The translations under genes were made by a program, and so were the position numbers. Below the pieces are notes generated by a model that did not search any database, had not been told where the DNA came from, and worked only from the letters and a program-made list of their open reading frames with translations. A stretch of DNA of 64,000 nt, taken from positions 23,185,963 to 23,249,962 of the forward strand of contig JBCFYV010002255.1 in assembly GCA_039000515.1 (NCBI GenBank), written 5' to 3'. The DNA comes from Timema cristinae. Its lineage: Eukaryota; Arthropoda; Insecta; Phasmatodea; Timematidae. Below are positions 24,501-38,300 of this stretch, piece by piece. The first letter of the stretch is position 1. Every line of letters starts with the position of its first letter.

Positions 24501-27500
24501 TTAATTTGTGTTTGGAATTATTTGATTGAAATTTTATGTATGTCTTAAAAAGTATTTGTAACACCCCCTCCCTCAACGTGCTGCACTTAAAAAACTATTC
24601 TAGTTAGCCGCATACGTGGACAAATGAAATAAGATGTCACTATTTTATCTTCCGTTTTGATGATGATGGAAAGTTTGGGGTTCAAATCCCAACTGTGTGT
24701 AATGCATTTTTTCTAAATGATTTTTACTTCATCTAAGAAAATGTAGGTGTATTCTTTCTAATATTATATTTATATAATCTCTGACCCATTAATGTTAAAT
24801 ATTTGGATGGCCCATATGGCTACTAATAATCGTAGCACAAGGGAGTAGAGAAGGAACCTGTCTAGCTCGGAAATTAGGATAAACATGACGAAAAATAAAT
24901 TCTTGCAGTGGCTCATTTGTTTAATATATTAATACGCATCACATTTGGTCATCCTTGATGTACACTAGGAAGTAGTTTTTTTTAGTATTCTACCCTTCTT
25001 TTATATAATTCTATTTTCTTTTAATGTCATGACTTGCAGACTTTAGTAATCAAAAGTATGCAAGGATGACGTAAGACTACGCAATCGTTACTGTAAATTG
25101 TTTCACATTATCAGTTGAGCACATGCATCAAGTCATGTTTTAAAGCACAGATTGTTTTGCCAACTAGCACAAACCAGAGTATTGACGTAAACATTACCTT
25201 AGGGGATAACACCCCTCTTTTGGTGGCATATAACAGTGAGTTTTAGAATTTTTCGAGAAGAGGAGTTGGGAAAGACGCCAGTTGTGTTAAGGGGCATATT
25301 TTGAGGTGCTTTACATACTCAGATGCTGAGCTACATTAAATTCTGAGGAGAATATTCAGCTTGAGTTCCTGTTCATTACGGAGGAGGGGGCTCTCAAAAC
25401 TATCTTGAAAGTCTGAGTTGTATAACAACCACGCATAGTCGAGCAGCCGTATGTTCAACATTAGTCAGAGCTATAACAACGAAGATTGGTCAGGGTATAA
25501 AATTAGTGAGTAGGAACATTGACAGAACGAGGACCTTTTTTCCCCCAAACTCTTTCAACTTATTCTAAAAACCTACATCACATTTATATATTCTTATATT
25601 AACTAATCTATTTTAATAAACAAGATCTAAACGAACCCCACAGTTATTTGCCGCTGCCTAAGCCATCCTGACGCATCGTGTCGGCCCACGTGTTGGGGGA
25701 GTAGCGACCATTGATATAGAATATATCCTTTGATACTGTTCTCTTGGATTATAGACCTATAGATATAATACATCATAATTCTGTTGGCAACAAGCTTGTC
25801 TACCGAGTTGGCGGTCCCGGGTTTTATTTATAGGCCGTCCACAAACTCGTTATTGGATATTTTATCACCCGGAGGACTGGGTGTTGTGATTTTTCTAGTA
25901 TTAAGTTGTATTGTTTTGTTTTATGCCGATACAATTAGTCAGTTGATTGTGTTCACGTTAGTAATAATAATAGGGATATTAATAATAATAATAATACATA
26001 ATAAAAAATAATAAATTATAATAGATTATCAAATAAAAATATGCATATATAGTTAAAGTTGTTCAGTTCTTATTTTATAATTTATATTATTCATCATATA
26101 TTTATTTATTTGATTACTATCATCATAATCATCATTATTTAACATTATATATTATTTGCCCCTCGCCTACCTTGTAATATACCAAGTCTACCTTAAATCA
26201 TTACACTATGGCTTAGCTTACAATATAGGGCTATAGAGTGATACGTCAAGGTGAGATTTCAAGGTTTTATAGGAAGGGAATTTTAGAAGAAGAAAAAACG
26301 TCTTACGGCCAAAATTGATAACATTTTTCTTTATTTTTGGTGTTATTTTAAAAGTGTTGATTGTATCTCCAAAGTGATAGCTGCAGTTAACATAACTTGA
26401 CTTAAGAATGCGTGAAAGTCGATCTAGTAACTTTTCTGTCGAAAAATATTATTCATATGAAAATTGGTCTGTAGCTGTTGAATGCAAATAGATACTTTTT
26501 TTCTTTTTTCAAATTCATTGAAACTGTTTATTTCCAGAACGTGCTGGACTACAGCGGATCTGGCTGGACAGACGCTCCTATAGCCATCCAACATGGTGGT
26601 GGTATCCGTAACTCTATCGAGAACACTGCAAACTCTGGTAAGTTCAGCTCTAGTTGCGTTATGGATTATCAGGTCTTGACGAAATGGACGTTTGAAGAGT
26701 ACAGGGGAAAAGGGGGGAATGTCAATTTGAAAAGCACAGAAAAAAAAAGGGGGAGTGTCCATTTGTAGAGTACAGGGGTAAAAATGGGGGAATGTCCATT
26801 TGAAGAGTACAAGGGGAAAAAAGGGGAGTGTCCGTTTGAAGAGTACAGGGGGAAAAGGGGGAATGTCAATTGGAAGAGCACAGGGAAAAAAAAGGGAGTG
26901 TCCATTTGAAAAGTACAGGGGTAAAAAAGGGGTAATGTTCATTTGAAGAGTACAGGGGAAAAAGGGGGAATGCAAATTTGAAGAGCACAGGGAGAAAAAG
27001 GGGAGTGTCCATTTGAAGAGTACAGGGGAAAAAGGGGGAATGTCAATTTGAAGAGCACAGGGGAAAAAGGGGTAATGTTCATTTGAAGAGTACAGGGAAA
27101 AAAAGGGGGGAATGTCCATTTGAATAATACAGGGGGGTACGGGGGAATGTCCAATACTAACTCCAATTGAGATACTGCTGCTATTTATTAAAAAATCATG
27201 AGCACTTCTGGCACTTTATATTATTGTTAATAGATGACTCTGTCAACCACTTCAATGGTCTAGTGGTTAGATCCATAGGTCTCAGGTTCAATTCTCGGGG
27301 CTTCCAGAATTTTTTGTTTTTATGGGGCAGTGGGTCTAGAACGGAGTACCAATCAGCCTCACGAGGATAAATGAGGAGTTACTTGAATAAATAAATAACA
27401 GCTCCGGTCTAGAAAACTGAGACGAACGGCCTGAGGGTTCTTTGTGTTTGCCACATGACACCCTCTATCCGCAAATGTTAGCACTATCATCGCAGGCACT

Positions 27501-29324
27501 TAAACACATTTGCTTGAGAGTTCCCCCATACAAACAAATCCAAAGGCGTTAAATCAGGTGAAAACAGAGGCCAAGCCACAGTTCCAGTACGACCCATCCA
27601 TTTTCCAGGAAAATTAGTTCTAAGCCATTCCTGAGGACCATTGTAGAAAGACTGTTTGCGCGAAAAGGAATCTCAAACGAGCAAATCTCCAAAATACATT
27701 TTGGGTTAGTTTTTTAATCCACCACCACTTTCCAAAGTTTAGCCGTTTATCAAGAAAAACTCCCTGTATATTATTTTAAATAGATCTTTGGTAGATGTAA
27801 AGTTGAAAATGTTTCTGTAATAGTGAATATTATTTCATTTATGCTCTTTGGTGAAATGCAATGTTCTTTTTCCCCTCACTTTAATTCTATAACAATGTAT
27901 AGTATCTCGTTTTCCTTATCTTACGAGTTTTAACAATAGTTTAGATAAAAGAGTGAGAAAGTATGATGTTCGGTGCAGCGTAACATTTATTCCCCTGTAT
28001 CCTTGATTTTAAAAACCATATAATATACCAGCTCCGGTGGTCGCATGGTATAACGCGCTACTCTAATGTTGGACTAGACTGCCGATTACGGGGAACTAGA
28101 GATTCAAATCTTCGTCGGGTGTACTGAAAGAGTTTTTTTTTCTAAAATAGTTTTACAGACTCTCACCACCCAAATGCGGGTACATTTCCTTTAGATATAA
28201 TCTTACTAATATCTATAACCATTAACGTTATTAGTACATATGCGTACAACCCGTACGGGTAGTAAGATGCGGTGCTAAGAAAAACACCATTTGGAAGTGA
28301 AATAGGGGGAAGAGAGTTCAAAACGAATTCTAGGGCCTTCTTAGTTCTCTAAGTGGATGGACAGGAAGTCGCGAGGGGGTGGTTAGTAAGGTCACATGGG
28401 GTGACCACAAGGAAGCGGCCAGTAGCGTTTTTATAAGTGACTAGCCCCCTTCCCCGTAAAAAAATATTGTAAAGAATCCTGTAAAACAAAGCTTCAAATC
28501 ATCCATCATGTCAATATAAAAACAAAACTTTTTTTTACTTTTTTATTTTTTTAAAAATACAGTCCAACCATCACTGTATAGCCCCCTCCCTCTTTTTATC
28601 CTCACTCCTATTTTCATCTCATTCCTCTATATTTTGTTTGCTCTAGGCGCGAAAGGAATTGTGTATTACACCAATCAAACAAATTGTTAAAATCAAATTA
28701 ATTTTTCAGCTTCCTCCACTTTTATTTACTCCCCTCGTTTCCCCAAATGTTATTTTAATCTTTTTTATTTTTGCGTTCCTCGTCATTACAGCTATTTCTC
28801 TTTCCTCACCCTACCCCTGACCCCTTCACCAACCCACTTTCTCTTCAACAACTTTTTTTTCCAACGACTATATAATATACTATTGACATTTTTATGAGGG
28901 ATAAATTAAATTTTCAAAATAAAATATAGCCTATGTTACTCGCTGATAATACAGCTTTATATTGGTGAAAGACTTTTTTAAATCGGTCCAGTAGTTTTTG
29001 AGTTTATACATTACAAAGAAAAAAACAAAAAATCAAATATTTCCTCTTTATAATATTAGGGTGACCTGGCGGTCTAGGGGTAAGGTGTCAGACTTCTATG
29101 CTGGCGGCCGGGGTTCAATCCTCGGTCCCGGCACAGATTTATCTGATTACCAAACCTTTCCTTCACCTCTGACAAGACATCTTGTGAATGTGGGGAATGC
29201 CAGGCCTCCACCGTGGTTCGGATTCCACGTTAAACTGTAGGTCCTCCATTTCATCTCACAATCACCCTACAATTACACATTAGCGTAAGTGCGTATAACC
29301 CGAACGGGTAGTAAGACGCGGTGC

Positions 29325-29386
<62 letters not shown>

Positions 29387-32300
29387 TAAATATTAGTGTA
29401 GACAAAGAAGAAACATTATTGGGAGGCGTAGATAAAAGGGAGAGTTAGTAGAGGGCTCAAACATTCCCGAAATTTGGCAACAAGTGTAATCAATACTACC
29501 TTAGTTATAGTTTAAAAAAATATCAATATTACCCGCTTTGGTGGTCGAATGGTCTAAGGTGTCACTCTCGCAATAATACTGGACTACCGTTAACGTTGAG
29601 CCTGGGTTTCAAAACCCGTCAAGTTATACTGGAGTTCTTCTTTACCTTTATTTATATCCAGTATTATTTCACGTAATGCGAGTAAGTTTCCTCTAAATTC
29701 GAACTTTCTCATCACTAATGTATTCCATTAATGTAAATATGCGCATATACCACAAGGGAAGTAAGATGTGTTACACCAATTTTTTTATGTGACTACAGTC
29801 AACTAAATTCTTTCTCTCTCGCAATTAAGGTGAGGATATAGGGGGCGCGAGTTAAGGAAAGTGTTTTTGTAGTTTTTTATAGCAAATTATTTTCAAATAT
29901 GACTTCAGAAAAACATAAGAATTTAATTTTAATTACGTTGTGGCTTCAAAATCTGTTCTTGAATATCTGTCAGGGATATCCTAGAATTTAATGACAGCTT
30001 TTTCTCTTCATTTAAAACGTTTCTCATCTAATGGCGCTATGCTCAAGACAGATATCCAAGAACTGTTGATATTCCCATGTGAAGAAAGTTAAATTTTAAA
30101 AATGTTTTGCTATAAATACTACAAAAACAATTACCTTTTATCGCCTCCCTAAATCTCCCCCTTAATACTGCAACGTTAAAACTGATCGGGCTCTAATCTG
30201 ATGTAGATTTCAGGCGATAAGCTGATAGTAGGACAGAAGTGAGAATGTAAGACAATCTATCTTGAGTATATTTTATGTCAAGATTTAGGCTCGAAATGGG
30301 TCACGTGTAAGCCAACAACCATCTTTATAATAAAAGCCATGGGTAGTATGTTTGTTTGTTCATCTGTCTGTCCAGTGTTTTTTCTAAAACCTTCCTTTAA
30401 TGCGCAAAGTTGAAACTTCACACAATGATTAGTTTGGGGTTATGGCTAACCCGAAAATTATTAAAACTGACACTTTTTGTAAGGGGGTGGCCCAGGGGAA
30501 AATTCAGCACACTGCCGTCAAGTCTGTCTGGCTAGATTTTTTATCAATTAAAGCTGAAACATTGCACATTGAGTATTTTAGCGCTTTAATCCCTCACCAC
30601 CAGAATTCTTAAAACTGAGATATTGACAGAGGGGTTGCTCTAGTGATGTTCCAACACATCAAAATCATTTGGCTAGTACGTTTTATATATATTTGTTGTG
30701 ATTTTCCCGTACAAATAACGGGTTTTAACTACTTGTATTATAATAGTTACTGTTTTATTACTAAAGGGCACGCCACCATACTCTATAGTCGGAATAGTTT
30801 TGGAGAGGAAAGGGATAAAAAGGGCGGACTAATATTATCTTCCCTTGGCGCAAATATACCTCATACCTTGGTGCATCATTGCTTGAGATATACACTACAG
30901 ATTCACCTCAAAATTCAATTATCACCATTAGTATCAAGCATTAGCCGGTAAAATAATACTAATACTAATGTCGCGTCTGGGCTACATAACTTGTAGTCCA
31001 GTTTTTGGAAAGATTAGCCAGTACTAATGTGCCTTTTCCCAGGGAACGCCCGAATATACTAATCGTACATCCTTTTCGTGGAGGCTCATCCCATGTCCCG
31101 ATGAGATGAAGGAATGCTGATAGTGAGTATGACGGAGTGATCCGATGAAGATATTAACCTGACCTAAGTCTAACTAACCAAACCCTGGTCCTGGTCGATA
31201 ATAATCCCCCTGTATCAGCTGTCAATTGAACCCGGAGCCACTAGGTCAGCAGCTATGAGATCTGACGACTACACCACGAGGCCAGTCAGCCGGTGAAATG
31301 AGCTAACCCTCTGTGTTTTGTTTTATTTAGGCACCGTGACGCGCGCAGATATTCTGGAGGTCCTGCCCTTCGAGAACGCCGTGCAGAAGGTCGACCTGAA
31401 GGGAGATGCTGTGTTGGAGATGCTGGAGCATAGCGTCAAGAACTATGACGTTTCGGAGGCAGTAGGAGGGTTCCTGCAGTTCTCAGGTGTGACATTTTAT
31501 ACAGAAACAGTATTATCTCCTGGAGTACTTCAGAGAATTTGTTTATTTTAATTTTTTTCATTTATTGGAGGTATATAAACTGCACTTTCTGAACCGACTG
31601 ATTATAACAGGACACGAGAATTTCTATGAACAAGAGCGAAAGGGCATACCAATTTTACCTGGAAAGGCATTTTCACATACCTTCCAGGGTTCTTTAACAT
31701 GCCACAATTGACATGCTTTCCCCTGAAGAAAGTTGTGTTACAGGTTTTTTATTGCTCAAAGAAAAATCCGTTTGAACCCATTAAAACTGGGTTATGAGGC
31801 GAACACTTTATCCCAAGACAACGAGAATGCGTTTGTTTTCTTGCTTTGTCAAATATTTTATACTATAAATGTTCTATGCAACAATACTTTAAAGTCTTTT
31901 TTCACTTTTTTATGCCAAACAACATTTTTTTTGCCCAAAATAACTCAAACAGAGGTTCAGCTGATACATTTATTTAAATAGTCTTTATATTGTGATTTAT
32001 TTAGTTGTTGAATATTTGTAATGAGAATAGCGGATCTAGATGGTAAACTTTTAAATGAAGAGAAAAAGTTGTCATTAAATTCCAAGGACACCCTTGACAG
32101 ATATTCAAGAACTGTTGACGTCATTATGTAAAAAAAATTAAACTTCATGCTTCTACTGGAGAATTATTTGTTCTATTATGGCCAAAAAATGTTTTGCTAT
32201 TAAAGTTGCAAAAACACTGGCTTTTCTTGTGTTCTCTTCCCTCCCATTTTAAGGAAAGGTAATGAATGTGTAGTTCTGTAATTTGGTCCTGCAAGTCAAT

Positions 32301-35300
32301 CAAATGATATGTGTGCCTATACAATAAACTAGACTATCCCGCACGGCGTTGCCCATGACACACTGTTTATAAGATTTATATAAGGCCCTCACTTGCCCCC
32401 CCGCTCACCTCCCGCGCTACCTGTGCCCACTGTAGTATAAGATTTATATAAGGCCCCCCCACCCCCCTATGGTGCCCGATTTCAAATTGAAACGTTATCT
32501 CTGAAACGTAATTCTAAGCCAGATTATGTCAATAAATATAGCTATATTATACCTTGTGTAAAACTATCGACATTTTTATAAGGAATAAATTAAATTTTAA
32601 AAATAAAATTTAGCCTATACTACTCGCTGATAATGTAGATTTATATTGGTGAAAGAATTTTTAAAATCGGTCCAGTAGTTTTTGAGTCTATCCATTACAA
32701 ACAAAAAACAAATCTTTCCTCGTTATAATATTAGTATAGATAATAAAATGTGTGAAAGAGAAATAGGGTTTAATTTATAAGTAGCTCGATAAGTATTTTT
32801 ATGAAAAAGTTATTTTTTACTGAAACACAAAATAAATACTTTTATTTTGATAATCAGAATGTTATATTTTATGTCATGTTATAGGTCAGAGGTTCCAAAA
32901 CCTGTTAGATCAAAAGGAGAACTTGCACCAGGAAAAATACATGCTGGAGACCCCATAAAAATAATTACACTAGCATTATGATAATTCAATAAAGTCAATT
33001 AAATATTACATGAATTAAAGTCCAAACAAACGTAAAACCTCACATGTTATGAACTCGCCTTTGATAAACGTCATTTATTCTAATTGAAACAATTGGAAAT
33101 CCTAATTACTTATGCTATGATAATCAAATAAAGAGTATTTTTAAATTTTCCCGCGAACCTCAGATAGTATCTATAGTAAGCCCAGTGTCGTTATTCCAAA
33201 TTCATTTATTTTAAAAATCTAACTCTAGTTTTTAAAAATTAATCATCAGTAATAAGATAACAGCATGTATTTATTTAATCTGTCTATATAATGAAATTTC
33301 TTGTTTTGACTGTAGCGAGTGTAGAAGTGACTGAGTGACCTTGCTATCAGTAGACCATCTTAAACAAACGCATTTTGTTTTGCTCTTATATTGTTAACAA
33401 ATGAAAAAAATTATCTTTTCATTTACATACGTACTGTGTTTACAAAGAAGGAAGAGGTGTTTCTAACCTTCATCTATCCTTTCACGCCTTGTTTTAAATA
33501 CATCTCTGTCATAAAACTATTCCTTTGAACGTTGTAATGGATCGAACCAGTAATGTGACGCGAGTTAGCTATCCCCCATCTAAGGTAGATAACTGACAGA
33601 TAGCAAAAACTACCAGATTACTTTCATTATATCCATTCGCCAACCTCTATGATCGTCCAGATCATATATTGTTCTGTTGTCACTTTTAGCAGTTAAAAGT
33701 TTCACAATAAACAATTTGTTTCTGATTAGGTTTTTCTTTTAACAGTTTTTACATCTTCTTCTAGGTGTCAGCTATCACCACTCCTATGGTGAATGGACTA
33801 TATAGACTACCTTACTCACGTTCATTTGAACTTACAAAGAAACATTTGGAAGACCTTTTATTACTATTAGAATCATATTACATTGTAGTATTCCAAAAGG
33901 TTCTTCGCCAGAAAATTGGGCTATAACTATAATTTTCCAACTCCAGAAAGCGGTCATCACTACCATCCATTCTTACTTATAAATACATTATTTTGTGTGA
34001 CCTACTGTGGATTCATACATTTTACGATTTACCGACGTAAACCTTTATTTGGCAATTCAACTACTGAAAAAAATACATATACAAAATGCGGTAGCTTATT
34101 CAGGATATGCTGGTTTCAGATATTAAGGTTTGGATATGGAAAGTTTCACTGTAAAAACAACACTTAATTTATTTTTAATACGTTTAGAATCACCCTAATT
34201 TTTTTTTTTTTGTCTCTATGAAAACTGGCCCCAATTCGTGAAGTGAACACATTTAATCACGATCTTTCCATCAAGGAAAGAACAAATATGTGTTATAAAA
34301 ACAGTGGGACAATGAGCACAAGATTAGTGTTTTGTTATGTAAGGTAATAGATTACACATAAACAAAATGTTCCATGACACATGAAAGAAAGAAAAAGAAA
34401 TGAGCGCTTGTTTAGATGACCTTGATGTTTCTCACAGACCTTTTTTTTTTCCAACACACAAGCATGAATAATGAGAACCTTCTTTACGTCTAGTGCCAAT
34501 TTATTAAAGCTTTTTTTACTACGTATGTTTCTATAACCTGCTTAGGGGTGCTAAATTGGAGAGCACTGAGAACGTTTGGGTCAAATAATTGCACGATAAG
34601 AGCGTTACATTAGAATATATTAGCTTTATTCATTTTCGATCTGCATTTTTACAATACACACAGGAGGGAATGTATTTAGTAGAGGTCTGTAGAGGGGGGG
34701 AAACCAAGCTGTAAAATAGCAACCACATAATATATATTTGGGCTTTCTTGAATTAAGTGTCTTGTCCTTGATGATAAAACTCCCAAACTAACACATTTTG
34801 TAACATTTAATTTCATTGGCATAGCTTACTGTGGAATCCACTATTCAATTATTTCCCTTTTTTTGTCACACGCGGAAAAAAAAATCCCTTACAAAAGGCA
34901 TGCGCACTGATTGAGTTGCTTAATTTTTGAAATTGTATTGAGTATCCCAAGCAGATTGTCTCACAGACCTGACAAAGCTGAAACTATTCCAACTCAAGCC
35001 GAGTAAGTCAAGCGGATGGAGCTGAAATATTGTGATTGATTTAGAGTTTGTCATGTGAGCACATTTCCTCTCTCGTTTCCCGGAGAAAGTGTGGATGCGC
35101 AGTAAAGGTAAATTGTTTCTACATATTCGCAGGTATGTATGTGACCTATGACGTGACCAAGGAGAGTGGGAAGAGGGTGGTGTCAGCGCTGGCCCGCTGT
35201 GGGGACTGCAGGGTCCCGACTTACAGCCCCGTTCAGAGCAACCAGACGTACAGCATCTTGATCCGAGCTTCCTTGTTGACGGGGGTGACGGCTTCACGGT

Positions 35301-38300
35301 GTTCAAAGAGAAATCAATCAAAATCATCACACTAGGTAACTATGTAGAGGTGTGCACAGCTTAGATATGTAAAAATTCAATCTCAAAATATGACCCCATA
35401 TTCTCTTCGCTTGGAGTAAAAACTTCTAAAATTTGCCTGACGATAAAAAAAAAACTCCATGGCGTCGGCTCTAAATCAAGTGGCCACCATTTGCTAGCGA
35501 AGATAATACCTTATTATGCGGATAAAGGGTGTTATCTAGTCCACACAACGAACCCTCTGGTTGTTAATCTCAGTTTTCTAGAACCAGAGCTGCTAGTTTT
35601 TTCATTCAAGTAGTTCCTCATTTGTCCTAACAAGATTGAGTCGACCCCGATACAAACACTTGCTTGGATGTTATTATTATTATTATTATTAGCACCACGT
35701 CTTACTACCCGTTCGGGTTATACGCACTTACGCTAATGTGTAATGGTAGGGTGATTGTGAGATGAAATGAAGGACCTACAGTTTAACGTGGAATCCGAAC
35801 CATGGTGGAGGCCTGGCATTCCCCACATTCACAAGATGTCTTGTCAGAGGTGAAGGAAGGGTTTGGTAATTAGATAAATCTTTGCCGGGACCGAGGATTG
35901 AACCCCGGCCGCCAGCATAGAAGTCCGACACCTTACCCCTAGACCACCAGGTCACCGCTCTGATGTTGAATGTTTTAATTCTATTAACTATGTTTGAGCT
36001 TGTATTCATACCTTTGACTCTTTAAGATACAGTTTAACTTTCATAGGAAAAAATAATCTATCAACTTTAATATATTCACACTTCAGGTTATGTTATCTAC
36101 AACTGTCACTTTTTATTGATAATATTAGTACTTATAAAATAACAACATTAATATAGTCAGTATGTTACCAATATTTGTCGCAAATCAATATGCTTGTATG
36201 TTCTAAAAGACTCTTTCTATTAAAATTGGACTGTAAGCTCTTCCATGTATAGCAATATCTTGGATATTAATTTTTTTTTTTGCACCTCGTTTTACTACTA
36301 CCTGTTCAGGGTTCACGCTAATCACTAATTACGCTAGTAGTTTTGGGGATTAGAAAGGCTATATGTAGAGAAAATGTACCCACATTTGCATGGAGGGAGA
36401 ACGGAAAACCATTTCAGAAAAAAACTTCAGTCCACCCGACCGAGATTTGAACCTTGATCTCCCCGTCATCGTAATCTAGTTTAACACGAAAGTAATGAGT
36501 TAGACCATGTGGTCACCAAAGTGGGTGAAGTCAATATTGAATGTATATCGCTGCCATTGGCTAATTGTACCCAGAATGCAACGTTCCATTCGGGCACGCG
36601 AGCAAAGTGTTGGTCACTTCAGCCAGGGCTTTATAAACGTCCTACCCTATTTCCTACAAGTCTATCAAGTTGTTTTTAAAATTATTACACTTAAAACAAA
36701 GATTAGTAAGTCTAATAATTTTAATATGGATGAGTAGCGTGGTTAACACAAAATATACCAGCATTATTAAGGAGATATTAAAGGAAAACTATTAAGAGAA
36801 ATACGATTTGTAAATTCACTTTCCAATGCACCCGGGCTGAAATTCGAAACTTGACCTCTTAATTACGAAAATTCTGTCTATGGAGTAATGCTTAGATTTT
36901 ATACTCTGGACAACTGGGGGTGATAGTACTTAGATTTTAGAACTCTGACCAACATGGGTGATAGTACTTAGATTTTAGAACTCTGGACCAACAGTGGGGG
37001 TGATAGTACTTAGATGACATAGCTAGAGCTATGGTTTGTGGGGATGGAGGAAAAAAGATAGTTAAGATTTCTTATTTTTAAACTTTATACAAACAAATTT
37101 TATTTTATTCTCTAGGTTGAAAAAATGACACCTGGACACAGGCATCGAACCCAGAGCCTTTGGATTAGTACGCAAATGCTCTGACCACTGAGCTATCCAG
37201 GAATCTTCACGTGCCCAGGGTAATTCTTCCCTCATATTTTAATACAGAGTCTGTGATGGACGTGTAAAAATTGTCAGCTACATATGAGCTATCAATTAAG
37301 ATCACGAACAATCAGATAATTCAACCGCTTTCGACTCGGAAGGGCTTCCACACGTCCATCACAGACTATGCCTTAAAATATGAGTGAATACTTATCTTGG
37401 TCAAGGGATTATTCCTTGATAGCTCAGTGGTTAGAGCATTGGCGTACTAAAACAAAGGTCCTGGGTGTGATTTCCTAGTCCAAGGTGTCATTTTTAAATT
37501 TATAAAAATATATTAGATGCAGCTTTAACGTAATTATCAAAACTAGCTTGTATTGATCTATAATTTTTTTTCCAAATAATAAATATTCTACAGTAGATAA
37601 TTTATTAACTTCTACAGTGACTGGTGGTCTAGGGTAAGTGCAGACTTCTGTGCTGGCGGCCGGTTCATCCTCGTCACGGCAAGATTTATTGATTGCAACA
37701 TTCTTCACTCTGACAAGACATTTGTGAATGTGGAATGCAGGCCTCCACCGTGGTTCGGATTTCACGTTAAACTGTAGGCCTTCATTTCATCTCACAATCA
37801 CCCTACATTCACATTAGCGTAGTGCGTATAACCAATAGGTAGTAAGACGCGTGTATATAATTTAACTTTCTACAAATAGTAATAACAACTGTTCTTGAAT
37901 ATTTGCCATAATCATTGTGACATTTGTACAAAAACATTTTTAACTAAGAGAAAATAATCTTAGTCGAATTCCGCGTTTTCAAGAATTATTGTGGTTACTA
38001 TATTACTGTGGGAACCTGGGGGTATAGGGGTAAGGTTTCAAACTTCTGTGTTAAAGAAAGGTTCAATTCCAGGTCCAGGCACAGATTTATCTGGTTACCA
38101 AACCCTTCCTTCACCTCTGACAAAAGTGTGCACTTTCATACTTCGTGAATGTATGGAATGCCAGGCCCCCACCGTGGTTCGGAGCTCACGTTAAACTGTA
38201 GGTCCTCTCTGCTTTCCACCATCATCATTCTCACGTATCGTCCTATAATCTGGGAGATTTTTTCTCACTTTCCTTATACATTTGTCATTATATCTTATTT

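Noticed and set aside
25784..26011. 75-codon frame with two membrane-like segments
   Set aside because: It starts at TTG with no ATG, ends in an ATA/ATT repeat and has no recognisable family; kept only as part of a low-interest LTR note.
26424..27119. 231-codon - strand open frame rich in Pro and Phe
   Set aside because: It is the complement of the 37-bp minisatellite; the apparent protein is the repeat unit read over and over.
29061..29130. tRNA gene-like sequences at many places
   Set aside because: A and B boxes are present, but the rest belongs to SINE heads. No complete cloverleaf with acceptor stem was found, so none is annotated as tRNA.
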